Source: Anthostomella pinea
Lineage: Eukaryota > Ascomycota > Sordariomycetes > Xylariales > Xylariaceae
Direction: 5' to 3'
Assembly (NCBI GenBank): GCA_963556695.1
Contig: CAUWAG010000020.1
Location: 186,001 to 250,000 of the forward strand
Length of the DNA: 64,000 nucleotides
Below are positions 1 through 10,149 of the stretch, piece after piece. The translations under genes and the position numbers were made by a program. The first letter of the stretch is position 1, and each line of letters begins with the position of its first letter. Under the pieces are notes generated by a model. The model searched no databases and was not told the origin of the DNA. It was given only the letters and a program-made list of their open reading frames with translations.

Positions 1-33
1 ATGGGGAGAATGAGTGACTGACATGGCACACAG

Positions 34-855
34 GGAATCCAACTCACACTCCTTCGCATTCACTCCCCACCCTTGCGAGAACAACGCGTACCACGTTTGC
101 GAAACCGATGGTTGCGGCGGCACATACTCGGAAGACCGATTCGCCGGCGATTGCGATCCCAACGGCTGCGACTACAACCCATACCGCATGGGTAACACCG
201 ACTTCTACGGTAAGGGCAAGACTCTGGACACCAGCTCCAAGTTCACGTAAGTACACTCACTCACTGCCTTCGTTCCTAATCCTATGGCCTGGCCTCTTTT
301 TCTCACACACGCGTCATAGTGTCGTCACTCAGTTCGCAGAGAGCGCATTCACCCAGTTCTTCGTCCAGAATGGCGCCAAGATCGAAATCCCTGCCCCGAC
401 GTTCGATGGCTTCCCCGACTCAAGCACCATCACCCCCGACTACTGCACAGCCGAAGCCACAGTATTCGGCGACCGAGACCGTTTCACCGAGGTTGGAGGC
501 TTCCCTCAGGTCAACGACGCGGTTTCCGGGCCGTTGGTGCTTGTCATGTCTATCTGGGACGACGTGAGTAGTCTACGCGGCCGATCATTGAGGAAATTAC
601 TAAGAAGATGCAGCATTACGCCAACATGCTCTGGCTCGACTCCAGCTACCCGCCCGAGGATGCCGGCCAGCCTGGTGGCGACCGTGGCGACTGCCCCCAA
701 GACTCGGGCGTGCCGGCCGATGTCGAATCCAGCTACCCCGACGCGTAAGTAGCAAAGCTTGTCCTTGCATGCCGATGGAATTGCTAACCTTTCACAGCCA
801 GGTCATCTACTCCAACATCAGGTTTGGACCCATCGGCTCTACCGTCGATGTCTAG
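34..855 (+). CDS. GH7 cellobiohydrolase (cellulase), C-terminal part; 5' end outside window
   Basis: Secreted glycoside hydrolase family 7 enzyme that would cleave cellulose from reducing chain ends. Exons read 34-246, 320-563, 614-744 and 798-855 (about 214 residues); bases 1-33 are the end of an intron ending CACACAG that splits a TGG codon. The first residues, W-E-S-N-S, match the family active-site block (usually WEANS), and this Glu corresponds to the acid/base of the E-x-D-x-x-E motif; the nucleophile lies outside the window. Further family marks are [38 protein letters not shown]-like PDYCTAE, VMSIWDD followed by [13 protein letters not shown], and the end [12 protein letters not shown]. 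The protein stops directly after this, so it has no cellulose-binding module or linker. The fragment would give a total length near 430-450 residues, typical for a CBM-less cellobiohydrolase. An endoglucanase of the same family is less likely because of the CBH-type [18 protein letters not shown] segment. Confidence 0.9.
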
Positions 856-1953
856 ATTATCATACCGTAATTGCGAAGACTTCATCTATGTACTTAGCTG
901 GATACTGAGCATATCATGGAGTCATATTAGGGGGGTGAGAGAGATGGTGACTCCGTTGTGGACGTCACATTACACTCGTTTACAAAATGTCGTCAGTCTG
1001 TACATATCACGGGAAGCTCGCTTTAACCGGAACGAAAGCAAATATACAGATGCTATGTCCGAGGACCGAGATGTGGTCGTCAATTCGTTGCATAACACGC
1101 CAAACGCAGTCCCGTCGCGCCCTAGTCGACGATCCAATCCCACAGCCAATGACCTCATCTTCGAGTGAAATTTATGGAGTGTATAGAAATGCATCGGCGT
1201 CATCTACGGACGATCAGCGGTCATTTCAGAGCTGCACTACAAAGCCTAGCTGGCAACCACAGGTCCTACATCACGGTCGTGTGGTGCTACAGAAAAGCAG
1301 TAGAGAGCGAGGAGGGACACAGGCGGTCACCATGAATCTACAATGAGACCTGCACGCGATGATCTGTGTTAGGTATTCCTTCTAATTAAATGAAAATCAC
1401 ATTTCTCATTTTCAAAACGCCCGTGACTCTCGTGCCGGCCTTGTGATTAGTGTGGAGAAACAATGAATATAGAATTTGGATACTGAGATTCTGACCAGGC
1501 TATAGCTCATTGTGATCATCTATGTAGACTCTATGCCATAGACTATTCTTCCCCAACCAAAACTTCTAACTTACAACAGGCTCGAGGTCGTGCTGGAGTA
1601 CACTATCAGCAAGTCTGGATAATCGGCTGGTTCTTTGTATAAGGACGGACTGACCATTTTGTGATCAGAAGTGCGAGTCCTCTTAAGGTATCAGTGATTC
1701 AAAATAGAAGAACCATACGTAAGGCTACGCACGTAGGCTCATTGTTGAGTACCTTGCCATCAGTGTCACTTCAAATATATTGCCAATTCTAATCTATAAA
1801 TACTCTGCTCCCCTTCTCCCCTTCTCCCCTTTCCTATCTCCCACAACACGAACCCGCAACCACAAACCAGGCACAAGAGCATAGTACACGCCAATAACAA
1901 CAAAGCGACCACAACGACCACAACGACCTGTATCGACATAGACAACAGTCATC
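856..1953. other. Intergenic, GH7 3' flank and promoter of the small gene at 1954
   Basis: No coding segment is supported here. The right end holds a TATA box (1795-1800) followed by a long CT-rich leader with repeated CTCCCCTT units and then a CA-rich stretch before the ATG at 1954, a typical fungal core promoter and 5' UTR layout. The short reading frames at 824-1346 show no family features. Confidence 0.6.
1795..1800 (+). promoter_or_regulatory. TATA box of the small gene at 1954
   Basis: TATAAA within CTATAAATAC, followed about 10 bases later by a pyrimidine-rich tract and a 150-base leader with no earlier ATG in a good context. This suggests the downstream short frame is truly transcribed. 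Confidence 0.5.
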
Positions 1954-2142
1954 ATGTCCGGACCCGGCAAGTCGGCGCTGACCAAGCAGATCGAGGCGCA
2001 GAGGAAGCGAGACGCAGAGGAGAGAGAGAGACAGAGGAACGAGCCCAAGCAGGATAAACCCCCGAATCCGTCCAAGAAGGAAACCAAGCATGCTCCAGGA
2101 CACCAGAGCTATTGCACAGACAGACATAGCGGCAGAAGGTAG
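1954..2142 (+). CDS. Small highly charged protein, 62 aa, hypothetical
   Basis: I do not recognise this protein. It is 62 residues, very hydrophilic, with a charged Lys/Arg/Glu-rich helix from about residue 10 to 30 (IEAQRKRDAEERERQR) and a Pro/Lys-rich middle; there is no signal peptide or membrane segment. Support for a real gene comes mainly from the upstream layout: TATA box at 1795, CT-rich leader, and an ATG in good context (GTCATCATGTCC). No intron is needed. The last 15 residues look less protein-like, so the true 3' end could be altered by an unseen splice. Lies 440 bases before the thioesterase-like gene on the same strand. Confidence 0.4.
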   Translation: MSGPGKSALTKQIEAQRKRDAEERERQRNEPKQDKPPNPSKKETKHAPGHQSYCTDRHSGRR

Positions 2143-2583
2143 CCTAGTAGGACGTCCTTGACGGGTCATGCTTCTGGGAGGTAAAATTTAGGTAGCTGTT
2201 TACTCAACAGCTCAATTGTCCTGCTGGGTTGAGTATGAAGTCTTTGGCTTGAGGAGTTGGAGAGCTGAGAGAACAGAAATCAATGGTGTCGATTAGTTAC
2301 CTGTAATCCCTCAAACGATCCTCATTTCACATCACTGGTGACATTGTCTAGGATGATAGTATCATACCTTAGTAAGGGCATGTCAGTCGTGCCGAGGCCC
2401 AGCCGCCTACGGTACCTATGCGAGCTTCGGCCCCACTATACCCACCGGCGATACTTGACTCAGACTCATCCATCTTTCAACATCGCCGTCAATGATCACG
2501 TTTTCGCTTTCAACATAGTCAGTTGATTATCAGCTTTTCGCATGCAATGAGCGACGCGCGACAACTGTTTTGAATGCTGCAAT

Positions 2584-3570
2584 ATGGCGCCCACTTTCGC
2601 CGAAGCGACCGCGGTGAAGCCTCAGGGCTCTCACACCTACACAGCCGACTTTCATACGGAGTGGTGCATTGGCTCAGGTACGCCGCGATTGGAGCCGTTA
2701 CACGACTTCTCATGTATGGGCAGTTACTCTTACTGAGCGAGCATCATAGTCCCCCATGGAGGCGTGGTTACATCAGTCCTTTTACGAGTGGCTGCTACAC
2801 ACTTCAACAACACCCTCGCAAAACTGAACCAGCCACACACCATCGCGCTGCACTCGGAATTCCTCCGGCGAACGCAGGAGGGCCCCGCGACAATACAGGT
2901 CCGCGACGTCAAGCTGGGCCGGATGGCGTCGACCATCCACGTCACTCTGACCCAGGACGGGCGCGAGGAGGTAGCGGCGTACATCACGAACTCGAACCTC
3001 GAGAAAGAGTCGGGCGTGAGCTACGCGACGGGGTGGTCGCTGGAACCGCCGCCGCCCCCCGTCGACCTCCCCCGGCTGTCCGCCGAGGGCTCAGATGCGA
3101 ACTGGGTCGAGTTTACAGACTTGCCGTATCCCAAGCTGCGCAAGGCGACCAACCGCGTGCACATGCACCTGCCGCGCAACGGGCAAGTCCGGCCCAATCT
3201 GATTGACGAGTGGATGCGTCTCGAGTCCGGCCAGAAGTTCACGAACGAGAGCATCGGGTTCGTGGCGGACATGTGGCCGCAGATGATCGAGGGGCTGGAG
3301 GGACGGCAGAAAGTGACGGGCACGCAGCCCTGGATGTGGTTCCCGACGCTGCTGCTGAACCTCGATATCAAGAAGGCGCTGCCGCCTGGCGGTGCCGAGT
3401 GGCTGTTTGTGCGCGTGCAGTCGAAGCAGATCAGGAATGGGCGGTATGACTACGAGGTTGTCGTCAGAGACGAGGCCGGTGAGCTTGTTGCGCTCAGTCA
3501 CCATATTGCTCTGGTTGTGGACGGGAGGCGGAACACGGCGAAGAGGATCACGGGTCAGAGCAAGATCTGA
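2584..3570 (+). CDS. Thioesterase-like (double hotdog) protein
   Basis: Predicted acyl-CoA thioesterase-like protein of the fungal 4HBT_3 (double hotdog) group, which would hydrolyse acyl-CoA or a related thioester; the substrate cannot be read from the sequence. Exons 2584-2677 and 2750-3570 give 304 residues. The start is the ATG at 2584 (MAPTFAEAT); the 72-nt intron joins HTEWCIGS to VPHGGVVTSV, restoring the family W-x-x-G-x-x-x-HGG block near residue 30. A second hotdog half follows, with the conserved DEWMR and FVADMWPQ segments, WMWFPTLLLNLDIKK, and the closing VVDGRRN region. A proline run (PPPPPVDLP) links the halves. There is no targeting signal. Length fits the family. Confidence 0.8.
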
Positions 3571-4161
3571 GGTTTAGACTACCGTATAGACAGGCCATAA
3601 GTTAGAGCCAGAGGCCCGAATGTAGAGATTGGGGTCTCCCGCATGGATACAAACAGTCGTAACTGCAGCCACTCCTCTGTCTTCAATATTATCATCATTA
3701 CTGATGACATGTGAGTTGTTCTCCTCGGATTCCGCGGATCGAATGAATCTGACCAGGACCTCGGGCTGGTTCTGACTAAGGTATTGGCAGTCGTACTCGG
3801 GACTTGCCGTCAGCCTATCGGCGCCCATGGAGGCTTGTTATTCTGGGTCCAAGGTCAGCTATTATTAGCTAAAGTGGCTGGCAGCTTGCCGCGTCACGAC
3901 TCACCGTTGTCAATCGAACTTTAACATTTACATATCCCGTTGGAGCCGGGTTAGACCAGTTGTTTTCCTCTTGATGTTCGACAATCCATTCGTTTACATT
4001 CGTGAGGCTATCGTGTTATGAGAAGGTAGGAAACGCCAACTGGTTTACTCGTTTACCAAATTCTTCTAGACAGTATACCATTGTATCATCCTCGGCTTAC
4101 AGCTTTCCCATAACCAAACCGTCCCGCGCTCCCGAGACGACTGCCTCTCTACAGCGATAAC
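3571..4161. other. Intergenic spacer, thioesterase-like gene to lipid kinase gene
   Basis: 3' flank of the thioesterase-like gene and promoter of the kinase. A short pyrimidine-rich leader ending GCGATAACATGG precedes the ATG at 4162. I see no conserved reading frame or RNA structure. Confidence 0.55.
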
Positions 4162-5809
4162 ATGGCTGCCCCAACGGCCGAGCCCTCCGCCAACGACATC
4201 CTAGTATTTGGGAACGGCGTATCTCTTGCTCTGGCCGGCGAGACTCTTCTCGTAAAAGGTGTCTACTGCGAATCATCTCCCCCAGAGCTCCAGCCGTCAA
4301 TGCTGACCCCAAATACCATCATCTTCAGACAAGACACAAGCGAAACGTCACCAGAACAACGTATGCGGCGTTCCCCTCGGAAGCGCGCCCTCCGACTTCT
4401 CCATTCCGACATACAACATCCTCTGGGCCGAGGCTGCCGGACAAGCGCTGGCGATCGATTACGCCGAGCCAACCTCCAAGACGCAGCTCCGCCCGACGAA
4501 GCTGAACTACCCGCTTAACGAGCTCCCCCGCGACGTCGTCGATAAATGGGTCGAGACACTGCTTGCGCGCGCATACGGCACAGCCCAGCGCCGGAAACGG
4601 GCCAAGGTGCTAGTGAATCCGCATGCTGGACCGGGCGGCGCCGACAACATATGGGAACACGACGTAAAGCCGCTGTTTAAGGCCGCGCGCATGAGTCTGG
4701 ATGTGATTCGAACCAGCTTCTCTCGCGAGGCCATTGACCTCTGCGAACAACTCGACATCGACGCCTACGACGTGGTGATTCCGTGCTCAGGCGACGGCTT
4801 GCCGTACGAGGTGTTCAACGGCCTGGGCAGGCGGCCCGACGCGCGCAAGGCTCTGCAGCAGCTGGCCGTGGCGCACATACCCTGCGGAAGCGGCAACGCG
4901 ATGAGTATCAATCTGAACGGGACGCACAGGCCGAACCTGGCAGCGCTGGCAGTCATCAAGGGCGTCAAGACGCCGATGGACCTGATGAGCATCACCCAGG
5001 GATCGAACCGCATGCTGAGCTTCCTGAGCCAGTCGGTCGGTATCATTGCCGAGGCTGATCTGGGAACGGAACACCTGCGCTGGCTGGGCGCGAAGCGGTT
5101 TGATGTCGGTGTTGCGCAGAGAATTTTTGGCAAGAAGGTGTACCCGTGTGACATATCCGTCAAGGTCGAAATCCAAAGCAAGGGTGGTGTCAAGGCGCAC
5201 TACAAACGGGACCGGACGGCCGAGGACTTTAGTCAGAGGAAGGAAGGCCAGATCTCGAAGGGGTCATCCTCGACTGGCGAATCCACCTCTAGTGAAGCTG
5301 ATGCGGGAGAGGGGCTACCGCCATTGAGGTTCGGTACCGTCAACGACAAGATTCCCGAAGACTGGGAAACTGGCTCGCACGACAAGCTAGGGAACTTCTA
5401 CTGCGGAAATGCAAGTGCCTCGAGAACCCCCTTTCAATGTCGAATGCCTGCTAACAGGGCACTGCAGATGGCATGGATGGCGCCGAACGCAAACTTCTTC
5501 TCGGCCGCCTGTGCCAACGATGGACTGATGGATCTCGTGATCAACGATGGCGACATCGCGGCCTTGAAGTACATGGGTCTAATGATGTCCGTCGAGACCA
5601 ACAAGTTCTTCGACAACTCACTGATATCGTACCGAAAGATTGTGGCCTACCGCTTCACGCCTCGCGAGCAGAAGGACGGCTACATCAGTATCGATGGCGA
5701 GCGCGTCCCCTTCGAACCTTTCCAGGTAGAGGTGCACCAGGGCCTTGCCACTGTTTTGTCCAAGAGCGGAAGATACGCCACTCCCGGGCCCTTGGGCTGG
5801 GAGAAATAG
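4162..5809 (+). CDS. Sphingoid long-chain base kinase (LCB4/LCB5-type, diacylglycerol-kinase fold)
   Basis: Lipid kinase expected to phosphorylate sphingoid bases such as phytosphingosine at membranes. Exons 4162-4258, 4329-5410 and 5468-5809 give 506 residues. The catalytic domain starts near residue 125 with KVLVNPHAGPGGA (nucleotide loop), followed by the SGDG motif (PCSGDGLPYEVFNGL) and PCGSGNAMS, the three signatures of sphingosine kinases. The C-terminal part has FYCGN joined to MAWMAPNANFF and DGLMDLVI, then a family-typical DGERVPFEPFQVEVH near the end. A Ser/Glu-rich insert (about residues 345-375) interrupts the C-terminal half. Intron 1 joins LLVK to DKTQAKRH. Intron 2 (5411-5467) begins GCAAGT, so it is a GC-AG intron; its 57 nt are open in frame. 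A general diacylglycerol kinase is the alternative. Confidence 0.85.
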
Positions 5810-6179
5810 GAGACTGGGAATCGGTGGCATCGCGCTGCGCGCTTGCGGGCGCGTGGCGTGCATGGCAGCTTAGAGTGGGAGGTTTGCTGTATATGCAGCT
5901 GAAAGGGGACTGGGAGGGATTCATTGTGTTTTTTGAGATACCCCCATGAAAGCGAGAAGCACATGTCGAAGTTATGTTCCGTTTGGAATACCTATCTCGA
6001 CATATTGTACAGTAGGCACTGCATGTGTCCATGCTTCTAGCTTCTAGCTTCTAGCTTCAGCGTATGTCGCTTTTATTCACACTTTTAGAAAGACATTAAT
6101 TGGTTCCGATCCGAATTTGGATATCTCCTGTCTGAACGCCCCAACTCCATTTGCCGCCCGTGATGAATGTTGTCTCCAG
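5810..6179. other. Convergent 3' flanks of the lipid kinase and rrp1
   Basis: 370-base spacer between two converging genes, containing a short CTTCTAG tandem repeat at 6033-6060. No gene is visible. Confidence 0.55.
6033..6060. repeat. CTTCTAG short tandem repeat
   Basis: The 7-base unit GCTTCTA is repeated three to four times in the shared 3' flank of two convergent genes. It is a simple repeat with no assigned role. Confidence 0.7.
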
Positions 6180-7069
6180 TCAGTCCGCAAAGCCGTCCCA
6201 GCTACTCTTATCGCCAGAGGCATCTTTGGTCTTCGGTGCTCCATCCTCGTCATCGTCGCCAGCCTCCCCAGGCGCGTTCCACGGTAACCGCCCATCGGCC
6301 AACGACTCCTTCGCCCTGACGCGCACAGGTTTGCAGGTAGACTTGCTCTGCGCCTCGACGAGCTGCCGTATCCGGTCCAAGAGATCCTTCTGCCCCTCAT
6401 CCGCACCCTGCTCCAGCAGCCGCAGCTTCTCCGCCTCGTCGACCCAGATATCGAGGACGTGCAGCCGCACCCCGGACGGCACCTTAGACAGGTCGCCTGT
6501 GGGCTCAAGCGGCCAGGCGGCCAGCAGCGCCATCATCGCCTCTGCCCGCCCGATATTCTGCGCCTCCCCCTTCGTCGTCTTCTTGCTACCCCCGTTCTTC
6601 TTATTGCCGCCGTCCCCGCCTGCCCACGCCAGACTGGCGCCCACGACGCGCCGCACGAGCAGTAGGAACTTCTCCATGCGCAGCACGTCGATGCTCGTCC
6701 ACTCCCTGCTCATGATGGCCCAGAACCCGCCGAGCCACGGCACGACGGCCTCGTCAGGCAGTATACTAATCAGCCCCGCCAGCTCCCCGCACAGGTTCTG
6801 CTGCGGGATCGGCCGGTCGCACATCCAGAGGCTGTAGAAGAGGCCCTTCCAGAGCTTCTGGTTGTCGAGGGCGCTGAGCTGGCGCGACGTCGTCGAGGCC
6901 GAGAGGAAGGTGCGCAGGGTGTCGAGGGCTGAGGTGCGGGTCTTGCGGTCTGTGGGGGACAGGTGACGTTAGGTAGGTAGTTGCTATGAGATTGGCAAAG
7001 GGGAGGGGACGTACCGCTGGATGCGAGATTCCTTATGAAGGGCATGTTCGACTCGTCGGTTGCCGCCAT
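6180..7069 (-). CDS. rrp1: Ribosomal RNA processing protein 1 (RRP1/Nop52)
   Basis: Nucleolar factor of 60S subunit assembly, needed for 27S pre-rRNA processing. Coding exons on the minus strand are 7069-7015 and 6949-6180 (274 residues, intron 65 nt). The start MAATDESNMPFIRNLASS and the spliced continuation DRKTRTSALDTLRTFL match the N-terminus of the Nop52 family, which opens with a short helix then a TR-x-x-A-L block; KLWKGLFYSLWMCDRP follows (about residues 54-69), also conserved. The middle carries a Gly/Lys-rich insert (GGDGGNKKNGGSKK). The C-terminus is acidic. No targeting peptide. The ATG was chosen because it begins the conserved block and upstream in-frame sequence is not conserved-looking. 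Confidence 0.85.
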
Positions 7070-7941
7070 GGTGAGGGCTGGTTGCGCTGTTGGCGCCTTG
7101 AGTTCTCGGTGGTGTGGTAAGCGTGAGATCTTGATGTCAGGTAACACGCTCCGAGAAATTTGAGTCACAAAGTATCGTGGTCGGTTTGTTTCGAGAAATT
7201 GGCTGCGGTGGTTGTGTCGCGCTGCTTGCTGCTTGATGCTTGGTCCCGTCGGAAAGTTGAGCATGGAAAATAAAAATTCGGCCCCGCATTTCTTTGCGCG
7301 CGGAATGGTTCCGTGCCCCGCCATCTCTTGTGAGTCTCAATAGGGGCCGGGGACGAGGAAACCTCAACCCCAATCTCAACGCCTTTTTCCTTGGAAATCG
7401 AGATTCTTCACGTCGCACCATCCGTACAATTTCCCATTCTATGTTCAAGCTGCGTACGAGGAGAGAGCCCTCTTCCCACTGGGTTTGGCTCGTGGATGAG
7501 GCAATATGTTCTGGTCTGCCCAAACTTGCGGGAGGTGCCGCCTCTCCTATCACGTTTGAGCAGATCATGCAGCCATATCCCAATGGCCAATTCAAGCCAT
7601 AAACTCGACAAGTGGGATATATTACCATTGAACCCTTCGGATTCTTGCAAATTGGACTCTTTATACGTCTTATCAAGTCTCTAGACTCGCCATAGACTTG
7701 AGTCTTAGATTTAGGTAGTGCTCCTACTTGAGAGACGGCGTTTTTGAAATGGGCGCAGACCCTGACCCTGTCTAGGTATACGGCCATCCGCGGCAATTGT
7801 TGGCAGCTCTTACCGTCCAGATTTCCTGAATTTATCATGATTACAATGACTTTGTATGTTACAATTTTTTTCCTATGTAAAAGATATGTTCGAATGACCG
7901 TGAGCTCTAGTATTCCCCCGTCTCTTTGCATCATCCGCTGT
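7070..7941. other. Promoter of rrp1 and 3' flank of the membrane protein gene
   Basis: 872 bases between two minus-strand genes. The reading frames that cover it on both strands have no recognisable domain and run across the neighbouring exons, so I read it as promoter and 3' UTR. Confidence 0.5.
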
Positions 7942-9149
7942 CTACGCCCCCGCAATATAATCATGGCTCTTCTGCAGCTCGGAAGTCGAACTTTGACTTG
8001 CATTATCATCGTCCATGTGTCGTACCTCGGTCTCCACAGTCTTCTGGATACCCCCCTTCGGCCGAGCATTCAGGTCGACTTCGTTATCGTCGTCGTGATC
8101 GTGAGCAAATTGACGGTTTGCCGTCACAAGAGTGTTCATGTGAAAGCCACGAGGGTCAGCCTTGCCGGTACCATGGGATCTGTGGTAGACGTCTCCCGAG
8201 CCAGAGGGGTGAGAACCCCCATTCTCGCTGCTGACGACCTTGGCGATCAGATCGGCCATGTTCAACTCGATGTGAAGCTTCAGGAGATAGACGAGCGGAT
8301 GGAATTGGACGTAGATGAATCCTTGTCCAAGCGACATGACACCGATGAGAATGACCTGACAAGTGCTCCATTAGCTTCGAATGAAATAGGAAGGGGCAGA
8401 AACGCATGGGCGGACCACTATATGACTTACATCCAAAGACACCGAACAGGCTATGATGGCCAGATTGAAGCGGAACACCCGGTTGTACTTGGCCAGCCCG
8501 TTGGAGATGAGCTTCGACCGTACAAGATAAATGAAATAGAGGTTGAGGCTGGCGTCTATCAGGCAGAAGATGACCTTTTCCACACGGTCCCAGACTTCGT
8601 TGACGTTGATGTATGTTTTCGAGATTTGCAGTCGGGCTGGGAGCCAGACACAGAAGACGCTGATGTTGACGAGACCGAGACCCAGTCCAAACCCCCACTT
8701 CATCCTGTTCACCTTCCTCTGATCTCGCATCAAGAGGGCGATCCGGTTAATGATGATCTGGATGACGCATTGGGTTTGGAAACACCATAGAACAAGGATG
8801 ATGAAGAACAAGGGGAAACTAGCAGCGACATACAAGAGTTAGAGATTGATCTGGCGAGTGCGCAGACTTCATGTGTGGTTTTTGCTTACGATGATTCAAC
8901 AGCCCCCCAAAGATATAACCAAGAGACAATGCTCATGATGACGCTCATGACCAACTCCAGCCAGATCGCGGCGACGTAGCCGTTTATGCCCTTCTTTCGA
9001 TTCCATATTGTCGAGGTCTGCCTGTACGCTTTCGCGGCCGTGAACACCGCCGAGGCGAGCGAGACACCCCAGATGATCGACGCTACGTTCATATCGAGGG
9101 CGGACGGCTCGGTGTACACGAACCACGGCGGGATGAGGAAGCCGGTCAT
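7942..9149 (-). CDS. Multi-pass fungal integral membrane protein, seven-helix (rhodopsin-like) type
   Basis: Polytopic membrane protein of the fungus-specific group usually annotated as integral membrane protein with a rhodopsin-like domain; function unknown, a receptor-like role is only inferred. Minus-strand exons 9149-8890, 8818-8431 and 8355-7942 give 353 residues (introns 71 and 75 nt). About seven hydrophobic segments are spread over the first 250 residues, beginning with TGFLIPPWFVYTEPSALDMN and ASIIWGVSLASAVFTAA, then the splice GAVESS-FPLFFIILVLW. The last 100 residues form a polar cytosolic tail with an acidic patch (HDHDDDNEVD) and many Ser. The start at 9149 is the ATG before the first helix; an in-frame ATG at 9257 would add 36 residues and cannot be excluded. 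Confidence 0.75.
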
Positions 9150-10149
9150 GGCGGCGGTGAGGAGCCCTGGGGGCCGTGGATGATCAACTGGCCGTAAAAG
9201 TAAAGAATGTAGAAGTCTCGAGTTGGTCGTGAACAACGGTTGGCGGAAGAACTCCAAGAACTCTCAAACAGGGGAGGGCAAACCATATTAATGGACGCGA
9301 CGAGGGCCTGACAGTACCCAACGTTACCAGGCTACCACCACCAGATGGTGCGGCCTTCCTCACGGTCCCATACCGCAGGAACCTCTTGCATTCTACTGCA
9401 CAGAGACTATCTTCAGTGCATGGGGCTCCGCATAGCCTGGATCCGCTGTGCTTGGTGTTCGGGATGAAGACCGACTTCATTACCTAGTGATGCTGAGAAC
9501 AAGATCAAGCGAATATAGCTTGGCCTTGGATTACCCGATACAACGGTAGCATCCCAGATGACGGTTCTTCCAGCCTGCCGGAACGTCCCCGGATGATCTA
9601 GATCAGCGTTGGTGCGTTGATAAGCGAGAACTGATTTCCGACATAGGCTGATCTTCTTGCTGATCTAAGATCCGGCGGCGATCTGGCCTGGGCCGACGGA
9701 GAAGCCCCTGGTCCGTCTGGATTGCAACGTGACAGCGTCGACTCACGAGTCAGGCCCACAGGCAAGCGACGGCAGAACCACTCTGGTAGTCTGTGGTCCG
9801 GTGCTAGCACTTGTCAAATTATAGTGTCTTTCATTAGCACGCTCCAGTGGAATGGCTCGGTTCCAAGGACCGAGGTCTACTAGCTAGTCTCGAGTAGCTA
9901 GCCATTAGGGTACTTATAGCGTCGCGCTGACTGTGCGTAGATAAGGGGCTTGATCAAGACTGGGAAGTCGGACCCGAAATGTGTGATAGAGGTAGGTTTA
10001 TTATACTGGTAAGGCTGAAGGCTACCTACTTGGGATTTACTACGTAATGCCATTGGTGTGCACCCCCACGAGGGTCTGGACCTTCGCTTCGACCCCTGAC
10101 TAGTATCTAGATGGATGTGTGTCCATGTGGAAATTCATCCCTTCTGCGT
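9150..10149. other. Promoter of the membrane protein gene and 3' flank of the methyltransferase gene
   Basis: 1 kb between two minus-strand genes. Short frames around 9184-9810 show neither conserved motifs nor plausible splice patterns. Nothing else stands out. Confidence 0.5.

Noticed and set aside
108..752. 214-codon plus-strand frame over the GH7 gene
   Set aside because: It is out of frame with the GH7 exons and reads through their introns.
6151..6837. 228-codon plus-strand frame over rrp1
   Set aside because: Antisense shadow of the RRP1 coding exon, low-complexity Ser-rich translation.
7137..8069. 310-codon minus-strand frame upstream of rrp1
   Set aside because: It runs through the rrp1 promoter and the 3' part of the membrane gene in another frame, begins without a good ATG context and has no motif.
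7744..8790. 348-codon plus-strand frame
   Set aside because: It lies antisense over two exons and introns of the membrane protein gene, whose splice sites and helices are clear on the minus strand.
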